Part shown: in pieces, positions 55,039-64,000 of the stretch | Layout: each line of letters starts with the position of its first letter | Numbering within the stretch: position 1 is the stretch's first letter | DNA from: Stenogyne calaminthoides | Lineage: Eukaryota > Streptophyta > Magnoliopsida > Lamiales > Lamiaceae | NCBI GenBank assembly: GCA_037126765.1 | Contig: JBBCBC010000025.1 | Coordinates: 15,742,175-15,806,174, forward strand | DNA: 64,000 nt | Direction: 5' to 3' | The notes under the pieces: model-generated | What the model was told of the DNA's origin: nothing | Seen by the model: the letters and a program-made list of their open reading frames with translations, nothing else | Database searches by the model: none | Made by a program: the position numbers and the translations under genes

Positions 55039-58000
55039 TGTTGGGATATCTTAGTTTTGATTAATTATGCCAAAACATTATCAACTTGTATTTTTGAAGC
55101 TAATCTACAGATAACAAGTTGAGGGGAACGAGAGAACAAATCGGGGGGAACTCACGAACTCGTAGTTTACTTACGAAGATGCTTTCGAATCGTTTACTAA
55201 CTCAAAACGGACTTATCACCTCTTCTTGGGCTCGCCTCTTGAGTTTTACTTACTCAACCCGACCTTCGAGTTCACACTCCTTCGGGACTTATCACCTCAC
55301 TCGGGATTGCCTAATCAACTACCTCACTTCACCACTAGTTATCTCTTACGAGAATGGGTTTGGGTTTGGTGTTGTCTCCAACTATGGTAAGATTTTCCCT
55401 TACAATGGTTTAGCCTCAATGCTAAGGTTGGGAAAATCTCTCTAAGCTTAAGATACATCGTGGGTAGCTTAGGTTGGGTTTTAGAACACTCTTTGAATAT
55501 ATATGTATATCTACAGACTTGTGTTACAGGGTGGGAATGCTTTGGGGTATAACTCTCTTTGGCTCAGAAGCATCTCGCTATATTCTCCACGCATCCACAC
55601 TTAGAATGATGAAAAACCTTGTATTTATAGTGTGGATTTGAATGTTACCGTTGGAGAGAATCACATTCAAATCCATACTATTCTTGTAAGTACAGAAGCT
55701 TCTTCAGGATGGTTGTCTTCCTCTCATTGGTCCACGTCTACCGATTCTAATCAGAATGGCTATATTCCTCGATTCGCCTTTGGAATCATTCAGATTCTCT
55801 CGAGTCTCGGTGTCTTGAGACATACATCTTGAGTCTTTAGTTCTATCCCAGTCTTGATTTATCTTTGCATCTCGATTTCTCATCGAGCCTTAGGTTTATC
55901 CGAGCCTCGGGGATACTTGATTCAATTTAGCAGACTTATCTTCAACGGACCTTGTTCGATCAACGACACTTTCGGGGTGACCGAGTTCTTTCTGATCCCG
56001 GAGTCACTTTGACTTAGGCTATCGATTTCCTTTGCATGATCCGATTAATTGGTGATCGAGATCAACACATCTTCATCTAATCAACATCTCGGGGATAGCA
56101 TCAGTCAAGACATTAGGTTTAGGATATCAATTTAGCACATCCGATCTCAATCACTGGTGATCTTGATCATCTGCTCATCTTCATATCAAAAACGATCTCG
56201 AAACGTGATCTCTTCCTGATGGGAAAACCCAACCTTTCTTCCGATCTACGGTGGTTTTTTTTTCCGATGGCTTTGTGTTTCGCTTATGTTGCATATGACA
56301 ATTACTGATAGTGGTTCTTGATCATCCGATGTTTTCATCGCCGGATCTTCCGATGAAAGCTTTAGCTTTTCTTCTCTTCTTATTTTGCACAATTTAACTC
56401 ATGGTTGACTCGGAACTCATCTAACTCATCGATCTCGTCGATCTCATTCCTCTTCGATCTCGATCATCTACGTCCCTTCGTGAGTTCCCCCTCAATTTGT
56501 TTCTCGTTTCCCCCTCAACTTGTTATCTGTAAATTAGCTTCAATAACACAAGTTGATAATGTTTTGGCATAATTTATCAAAACTAAAAATATCCCAACAA
56601 TTTCCCCCTTTTGATAATGAAGCCAAAACATTTAAAATATATGCATTTTTAAAAAGCGGGTTTTTAAAAAGATCGATTCAGTGGTTACTTTGAAATCAAT
56701 TGAACCGTTTGAACACCGCTTCCGATACCACTTGATGGTCGGTGTTGGAAAACCCATTTTGCGCGTGCGGAAGCAAACATTTCGTGCGATGCATATAAAA
56801 ACAGGGGTGAAGGAATGGTGATTACAGATTTTTGCGTTTTAAGCTCATGTGTTGTGTTTTGCTTATAATCGAATGCATATGACAATATAAGAACACAACA
56901 AAGTATAATATGAAAGAACACAACAAAGTATAGTGGTTAGGAGACTATAATCCGAAGCTTTTCGATTAGAAAAAAAAAAATTCTTAGATGTTCAATAAGA
57001 AGACAATCACACGTGAATGGGTTTTTATTGATGTGACATAAAGCCTCAATCTTAAGTTGAGAAAAAAGCTTAAGATACAAAAAGCTTAGGTTGGGTTTTA
57101 GAACACTCTTTGAAATATATGAAAAAGAAGGGTGTGAAGCTTTTATTAAGCTATGTATTTGAATATTACTTTACAATTTATAGTGTAATGAATTTAAATC
57201 CACACTATAAATACATTGACTATCTTCAAAAAGAAGAAAATGGAGGATCCGCAAAGTGAAATTAAAGCCAAATATTCAAGCAACTCCATTCATAGAACAC
57301 AACCGACACTCGGGTTGGTGAGCAAGAAATACACACATATATTCAAAAGATTTGTTCTTTAGATCTAAGCACAAATCTTTATATCCTAGTTTTAGAGAGA
57401 TTTTTCCATCCCAAGCATTGAGGCTAAACAAATGTAAGGGAAAATCTCAACCTAGTTGAAACCAAACAAACCTTACCCAAAATCCTCACCCTTCTTCGGT
57501 TAAGTTTGTAGGTGAGTGTGAACTCAGTCATCGAAACATCTAGCAATCCCGAAAGAGAGGGTAGGCGATCCCGCTGAGGGTGATAAGTCCCAATTTGTTT
57601 TGAGTAAGAACTTTAATAACACAAGTTGATAATGTTTTGGCATAATTTAGAACATCTAATTTCCCCTTTTGATAATCCCAAAACATTTAAAAAAGGAAAG
57701 CGGGTTTTTTAAGGGTAGGCGATCTCTGGGAAAACCCAGAGGGTGATAAGTCCGATTTGAGTGAGAACTCATGTGTTGTGTTTTGCTTAAACATCTGTTG
57801 GTTAAGTTGGTACATCCCCCATGAAGGGAAGAGTGGATGTAGGACGAGTTGTCCTAACCACTATACTTAAAAATACGTGTGCTTTTATTTGTTTTCATAT
57901 TACTTATCATACATACTTTAGATGTTTAACGAGTTCACACTCCCGGGGACTTATCACCCTCACTCGGGATAACACATTCGAAAAATTTTTAAGGATTTGG

Positions 58001-58068
58001 GTTTCCCATTGAGATTTTGAGATTTTCCGAGTTTTTTAAATCGGGTTTAAGATACATCGGGACCAACA
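55039..58068 (-). mobile_element. Scrambled, partly inverted LTR-retrotransposon insertion in the Helitron
   Basis: 3030 bases beginning TGTTGGGATATC and ending CGGGACCAACA, flanked by ATAAA on both sides (55034-55038, 58069-58073). In the middle, on the minus strand, TGGTATCGGAAGC (a tRNA-Met-like primer site, about 56716-56728) and a purine tract AAAGGGGGAAAT before TGTTGGGATAT (about 56600) lie only about 110 bases apart. Almost no interior remains. The right part (about 57400-57600) carries sequence inverted relative to the left (about 55250-55440), e.g. the phrases GGGACTTATCACC and AGATTTTCCCTTACA. TATA-type boxes face opposite ways near 55621 and 57208. No coding domain. Confidence 0.6.
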
Positions 58069-59742
58069 ATAAATATTAATAAATTATAACTGATTGGGAA
58101 AAACCTTTGAAAAAAATATGTAGAATATTTCATCTTAAATTTAATCTTAACCCTACATCTAAATATTTTTTCTTAAAAAAAAAAAGAATCTCAACCTTAT
58201 ATGTTAAAATTATTATCAAATTAGGAAACAAATTTTTAAAAAATATTATAGTGAAACTTTATAATTGTGTAACAACATTATAACAAAAGACAAAGTCTCA
58301 TTTCTCATCATTTTTGAACTCATCTATCATCGATCATCTAAGTCGGAGTTCCCCTCAAATTTTGTTATCTCAGAATTAGCTTCAACCACCGATCTTAAAC
58401 CAATATATGTATGGAATAAATACTAATAAATTATAACTTTTGAAAAAAATATGTAGAATATTTCATCTTAAATTTAACCATACCCATCTATCCAACTTTA
58501 TATGTTAAAATTATTATCAAATTAGGAAACAATTTCTAATATATTTAATGAGTCAAATATTTTTTAAAATGGATCATTCAACATGTCATTTAATGAGTCA
58601 AATATTTTTTAAATGGAACAGACTTGACAAGACTTTTGACTTGGGCAAGAGACCCACTCATAACAAAATTATTGCCAAATTGAAAATAAATTTTTGAATA
58701 AATATCATCTTATTCTGATGCTTTAAAATTGTGATCATTATTAATGCAATAGTACAAAATAAGAGTAGGTCTAGTATGAAAATTTTCATGTATGAAAATC
58801 TATAAAATTGTTCTAAATCAACCATCTACACCCTAAACACTAAATAATGAACCCTAACTTATGACCTATTCGGGCCGGGTGAACCATGAACCACTTGGAC
58901 TGAGTGAACCATAAACCACTCAATTTTGTCTTACCTTCACCAATTACAGATTTTGATTGTAAATTAAAGTTTTTTTATGTATGCAAATTTTCATATTTGA
59001 CTTTGTCATAAGATAATGTGTGATACTTCGACACCTCTGTGGTGAGTGAATATGAGTTATGCGTTATAAATTAATTATTAAATTCATTTCTTTTTTCTTG
59101 AAAATCTTCCTAAAATGGACAAGTCATGTATAAATTGTATGCATGCATATCCAATTACATATTGCATGCTTTGGAATAAATCTATATTAAATAAATATTA
59201 ACCAGTTATAATGGACTGAGAAAAAATTTATGTAGTATATTTTCATAAATTCTAATGTCAAATTGAATTTTTTTTTGAATAAATATTAATAAATTATAAT
59301 AAGTTTTTGAAATAGATATATATGAAATAAATATTAATAAATTATAATGAATTGAGATTTTTTTTTTGAAAAAAATATGTTGAATATTTTCACAAACACT
59401 AATTTTAAATTGGGAAAAAAATCTTTGGAATATGGGAAAAATCTTTGGAATAGATATGTATAGAATAAATATTAACAAATCATAACGGATTAGGAAGAAT
59501 CTTTAGAAAAAATATGTAGAATATTTCATTTTAAATTTAATCTCAATCCTACATTTATTATTTTTTTTTTAAAATCTCAACCCTATTATAAGCATTATTA
59601 CATTCTCTTCTTTTGTCTACTTCTTATTTTACAATTCTCATTTTTTTGTCCTACTATTTCACGTGTCTCTTTTTTCTTTTTATTTACATGATAATTTTTA
59701 TGTTTTTGTATCTGGTAAGATTATTTTTTACTGTATATCAAT

Positions 59743-59924
59743 CTTATAGTCAAGTTGATTTATTTGATTGTTACATAATTTATGTTGGTTTAATGGTTTC
59801 TTTTATAGGTAATACTTACTAAAACTGCAGTTCTTATAGTTCATGTTGATTTATTTTATTACTATACAATTTATGTTGGTTTAATGGTTTCTTTTGTAGC
59901 TAATACTAACTAAAATTGTAGACC
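59743..59924 (+). repeat. Two-copy tandem repeat, 90-base period
   Basis: CTTATAGT(C/T)(A/C)A(A/T)GTTGATTTATTT...TTATGTTGGTTTAATGGTTTC occurs at 59743 and 59833. Lies inside the Helitron. Confidence 0.75.
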
Positions 59925-60779
59925 TATTTTATTTAAGGTATACTAAATTATTTTCTTGATATTTATTTCCATACAAGATTCTTAATCTCCCATACGTATG
60001 TTATATCTGATGAAGAATGTCAAATACACGTGTTAAATCGCATGAAGATTGTCGAAAACAACGTCTACTAAAAATTCAAAATTAGAAGCTTTATGTTATT
60101 TCATATCTGTATTCCATACAAGATGCCTATATTTTTTGTTGCTTGATTTTTATTTTGCGGATTCTTATTTTACATCTAATGATTTGATTCTAATGACACT
60201 TTCAGTTTTACTAAAATTTGGTCGAATTGAATGAAGATAAATATGATCAAAATCAAGATTGAGAAAAATTAGTTGAATACAAATTTATTTCTCTTAATCT
60301 CTCTTTCCTATAAATCTAAACTTTTATTTGAATTATTCAACAACAATAAATTTTTCATTTTATTTTAACTTTAAATTTTTCGAAAAGATTAATACTTTCT
60401 CCATAAAAAAAATATCTATCAATTTATAAAAATATTGTCTTTTGAGAATGAAAAAAATACTTTAATATGAGTACTTATAAAAATTTAATACAAATTAATT
60501 GTACAATCATAACCGTGCATCACACGGGTAGATTTACTAGTAAGTAAAAAAAACCCAAAAAAAAAAAAAAAAAAAAGCATAAAACCTGCAAAAAAATCAA
60601 CCAAAAATTAGCAAACCAAAATTAAAAAATAAACGACACCTTAACCGCTCTGCCCAATTCTTTGGCCTAATCTTCTCCTATCTTTTTTTCCTCCAAAAAT
60701 CATTTCGTTTTCCTAATCATTCCTCCAAAATTAAAAAAAAAAAAAAAAAAATTCTACAATCATTCATTGTTCCTCCAAT

Positions 60780-61226
60780 ACTCTCAAGTGAATGTGAAGG
60801 AGACTGATTTTACGCACCGACGAACAAAATCGCGTCTCAGCATAAATCTGAAAAAAAAAATTCAAAACGCGACGTCGCCTTCGTCCACCAACTAGATTTG
60901 TTCAAAATCGATAATGGAAACAGATCCGATCTGCTCCAGTGGCGGCCCGATCTCGTGGTGCGATGGCTGTGGTGGCCCGGTCTAGACTGGTGCGACTGCG
61001 TGCAAGTGGTGATGGTTGCGGTTGGACATCAGATCTACAATGCCAGCGGCGGCGACTTTATCGGCTACTGTATCGATTCCACCGCCGCTCATTTGAAGCG
61101 CACCGTCTCCTCCAACTAGATCTGCTCATCTGAAGTGAGTGAGAGAGAGGATAAATGAGAGAAGAGAGAGGGCGGTGAAAGGTTAGACATAGAAGAGAGA
61201 GAGGGGAAATGAGAGGAGAGAGGACG
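60780..61226 (+). other. GC-rich gene-like fragment, cut by the solo LTR
   Basis: A short island of higher GC (about 60830-61130) in AT-rich DNA, followed by GAGAGAGA-rich sequence. Two overlapping open frames (60898-61119 and 60939-61133) show no recognisable domain. The sequence is interrupted at 61226 by the solo LTR and continues at 63069 with GGACGACTGATTGAG. It could be a captured gene fragment of a DNA transposon or a leader region. Confidence 0.35.
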
Positions 61227-63068
61227 TGTTGATCCCCGGGTAAACGAGTCTCATACGTGTATGAGGTGGGGGTGGGGGGAATACACGTGTATAATAATTT
61301 TTTAACTTTTAAAACCTTACTGATTAGTGAGTCAGATTTTCCTGAGTTTAGTCCTGAAAAGCACAGATCACCCTGAGTAAAAGTCTACCGAGACAATCAC
61401 CTTGAGTTAGCTTTCACCCTTCGGGATAAAATTTCAATCGATCCCGAGTGAAAAGTGTCCGAGATGCTTTTGCACATATAACTATCTTAATTGAATACTC
61501 GGGTGAGTTGTTGTTTAGTGTAGTTATCTACACTAACTTTTTCTAGGGTCGCGGAAAATGTAAGCACTAAGTTTATACTCGTTTTTATTTTCTTTGAAAA
61601 TCTTTTTTTCCTTATGAAAAAAAGTGGTTAAGGTCAGGTCGGATTTAATGTAAGTTAAGTGGATTAATTCCAACTTAATATCAGAAAACTCAGTATGCTT
61701 TTAGTGAAATATGCAACAAGTAAATATGCAGTATATAAAGCAAATAACACAGCAAGTTATAGTGGTTCAGAGGCTCAAGCTCATACATCCACTCTCTCTG
61801 ATCTTCAGAGAAATTCCTTAACTCACTACTTACTACTAAAGCTTTCAGACTGAATTCCTGCAGCTTATTAACTTTCTTCTATGAGTTTTCAGGCTGAACT
61901 ACACTGCAGCTTACTAACTCAACTCATACAAGTTTTCAGACTGTCTCAAACATCTTACTAACTTCTTCTTTAGAGCTTTCTGGCTGAACTCAACTGCAGC
62001 TTACTAACTTTCTACAACTCTCACAATCACACACAAACTTCCTAACAAAAGGATTTGTGTTTTGTTGGTTTCCAACTAAGATGAGATATCATTTTACAAT
62101 AAAAACAGAAGCAAAAGGATAGGATATCTCTTACTAAGCTTTGGATACTTAACAGATTCTAGGCTTAGTAAATGAGCTCTCTTCAAAGATGAAACACTTG
62201 AGAAATTCTTAGGGTTTCCAGTGCTTCACAGTAATGCTTGAATACGAATGAGCTCTGGATTTGCTTGATTTCCCGTAACCTTGTAACGTTGAAGGCAATT
62301 GGTATTTATAGGCAACTCTCCAAGGTCACTCTTGAAAAACTATCCGTTGGAGGAGATAGCTTCAATGGTTTCCTCTTTTGGTTAGTGATAAATGGCTCTA
62401 TTAGGGTTTGAACAAGCCCTTGCATGATTTTGGTACTATATAACCAATGCAGCCAATCACTATGAATCTGCAGACTGGAACCCAACAATTCTGACTTTCT
62501 TAGGGACAGGTCGCTTTCAGTGTCAGTAAAATACATTGTTGTTGCTCTCTGATTGATTTAGATCTTCAGTGAATAGAGACAAACAAAACAACTCTTTAGA
62601 TCAACTCTTCTGAATGAGACAACCTTAAAAGACATTTAGTTCAAATTCATTTTGTCTGCAATTAACTTTTTGGACAACATTTATTCCCTATAAATGTTTA
62701 GAACTTTAACTCAGTCCAGATGTCTTCAATGAGATAATCTTGTGTCTTCGAGGACTTGTGTCTTCTTAGTCTTTTAGATAGTCTTCTGAGTCTTTCGAGT
62801 CTTTAGTCTTCGAGTCTTTCGAGTCTTGGTCATAGTCTTCGTATTCTTCGTAGTCTTTCGAATCTTCGGGAATCTTGAGTTCCCTCAAAGTATTCTTCCT
62901 ATATTAATCCTGAGTAATATCTGCTGACTATACATGGTGCAGATACTTCCTGAATCTAACTATACTAAAACTTATATTCTCACTATCTTAGATCATTATG
63001 AACATGTCATACTCAGGGGTTTTGAGATCTAATCAAAATATTCTTTATATTAAATTCATCTCCCAACA
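61227..63068 (-). repeat. Solo LTR of the Sirevirus-like family
   Basis: 1842 bases, reverse complement of the 5' LTR at 32406-34214 throughout (shared minus-strand start TGTTGGGAGATGAATTTAAT, shared end GACT-CGTTTAC...). Target duplication GGACG on both sides (61222-61226, 63069-63073). Contains the TATA box on the minus strand (TTTATAGGCAACT context near 62303-62315), the GTTAGTAAGCTGCAG-type block (about 61840-62010) and a diverged GAAGACT-type minisatellite (about 62755-62860). No interior element sequence, so it arose by recombination between two LTRs. Confidence 0.92.
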
Positions 63069-63628
63069 GGACGACTGATTGAGTTAATGAGATAAGAGAG
63101 ATATTTTAGTGTGGGGTATTATGGGTATTTTATGTACAATTTTGGACCTAAGATTTACTTAAAAAGTAATTTGGACCTAAGAGTTTCTCTATGGGTCTTT
63201 TTGGACCTAAGAGTACTTATTTCAAATAAAAGTATATGTTTCAAAAAATCATATACATCTGCTAAATTTTACTACCGCGTCCAACATGCTCACTTTTCTA
63301 ATTTATCCGTCCATCAAAAGTGTGTTAATTCCTTTTGTAGACACACTGACTTTATCTACATCCTTCAACCATCAATTAGTTACTCAAATTGTTATTACAC
63401 TTTATTCACAAAAAAATCATTTTATTCATAAATGGAAACCACAATACCCTATAATACCCTCCATTTTATCTATTTTGTCTACTTCTTCTTAAACTCGCAC
63501 ACAAAGAATTGAGCATAATTTTTGTGGATAGAAGGAGTATAATCTTAATTAATTAAATTAAATTAAATTATAAATTAAAAGTCAAACCATTCATTATAAT
63601 TTACATGAATTAGCTTATGAATTTATGG
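63069..63628. other. Intergenic DNA right of the solo LTR
   Basis: Continues the sequence cut at 61226. Contains repeats of TTTGGACCTAAGA (about 63143, 63171, 63201) and ends with GTGGATAGAAGGAGTATA, which resembles a Stowaway-type right end. No matching left end and no gene found. Confidence 0.4.
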
Positions 63629-64000
63629 GAATGATATAGAGCCCACCAGTGGGCACTATAATTGTGCCCACCGCCTACGTGGCTGACGATGTGGCCGTGC
63701 AACATAAAAAAAAATTATTTTTTTCCTTAATCATCATATATGTATATATTTAGATATTTTAGATTTCATTTAATTTTATACCATAATTGCAATATCTCCA
63801 ATTGGATTTTTTTTTTCAATTTTTATTTTTCAGTTTTTTTTTTAGCTTTTTTTGCAGATTTAACCCAACCCAACCCAACCCCGAACTCTACCGACCGGGT
63901 TCATGGTTCACCCGACCCAAATGGGTTTAGGTTTTTTCTTTTTCTTTTTTCAGTTTTTTTAAATACCCATTCCGGACCCAACCCAGCCCGATTCGAACCC
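63629..64000. mobile_element. Left part of a second MULE-like element (family of 45492-46967)
   Basis: Starts GGGAATGATATAGAGCCCAC and follows the left terminal repeat of 45492-46967 (ACTAGTGGGCATTATAATTG there, ACCAGTGGGCACTATAATTG here). It later has CCGGGTTCATGGTTCACCCG, the complement of interior sequence near 46620-46670. It runs off the window. Confidence 0.7.

Larger units (their letters stand above)
54250..60540 (+). mobile_element. Probable non-autonomous Helitron
   Basis: The 3' end fits a Helitron: hairpin CCGTG-CATCA-CACGG (about 60513-60527), then a short spacer and CTAG (60537-60540) followed by T. The 5' end TC-TATCTATATATA... followed by AAAAGCAGAAACCACCCC (from 54250 or 54254, preceded by A) resembles many plant Helitron starts. 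The interior is AT-rich with repeated phrases (ATAATGGATTGAGAAAAATC, TTTGAAAAAAATATGTAGAA, ATTGGGAAACAAATCTTT) in 54340-55035 and 58066-59560. No Rep/helicase is present. Without the LTR-type insertion (55039-58068) it is about 3.26 kb. Ends were chosen by pattern only. Confidence 0.6.

Noticed and set aside
54340..59560. Centromeric or other satellite array
   Set aside because: The repeat phrases are irregularly spaced and fall between probable Helitron ends, so they are better explained as Helitron interior.

Overview
This is a plant nuclear genomic window: spliced GT-AG genes, AT-rich intergenic DNA, tRNA-Met-primed copia elements, Stowaway, Tourist, hAT and MULE type DNA elements, and a Helitron. 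The proteins and repeat families suggest a eudicot, but I cannot name the species. Only two host genes are supported, both on the + strand and both apparently intact. One is an 18-exon plastid acyl-activating enzyme / acyl-ACP synthetase of the AAE15/AAE16 type (12502-27270; 728 aa predicted from the exon chain). The other is a 4-coding-exon mitochondrial glycine-rich RNA-binding protein (47640-49639; 143 aa). From memory, the Arabidopsis counterparts (AAE16 At3g23790 and GR-RBP4 At3g23830) are also close neighbours, so the pair may be an old linkage block now separated by transposons.

Layout. 1-7178: an old minus-strand Ty1/copia element whose left LTR is cut by the window edge. Its reverse transcriptase is split by a gypsy-derived composite (1357-4552, target duplication AGAGG), and its 5' LTR carries a SINE with a 16-bp target duplication. 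7179-10800: AT-rich DNA with weak remnants. 10801-12096: a Pack-MULE-like element with a perfect 10-bp target duplication, a GC-rich insert and a 19-unit minisatellite, ending about 400 bp upstream of the acyl-activating enzyme start codon. 12502-27270: that gene, with introns full of MITEs, including MITE-in-MITE nests in introns 5 and 15. 27271-31137: AT-rich, with faint coding remnants. 31138-32366: an LTR of a second family. 32406 to about 40930: a plus-strand Sirevirus-like copia element (5' LTR, gag, protease, integrase, RT, RNase H) with frameshifts and no visible 3' LTR; a 518-bp hAT-type element sits in its YVDD catalytic box. 41000-47000: small DNA elements, including a 1.48-kb MULE-like element just upstream of the RNA-binding protein gene.

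47090-49640: the RNA-binding protein gene, whose third coding exon/intron junction is tandemly duplicated (107-bp unit). 50186-54249: more MITEs and an LTR-like fragment. About 54250-60540: a probable non-autonomous Helitron interrupted by a scrambled, partly inverted LTR-type insertion (55039-58068, target duplication ATAAA). 61227-63068: a minus-strand solo LTR of the same family as the Sirevirus-like element, with target duplication GGACG. 63629-64000: the start of another copy of the MULE-like family seen at 45492-46967.

Nothing here looks like a new defence or metabolic system. The notable content is layered transposon architecture with readable target-site duplications, and its intrusion into the introns and splice sites of two conserved organellar-protein genes. 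All coordinates, splice sites and target duplications were read by eye; family names come from motif recognition, not from searches.
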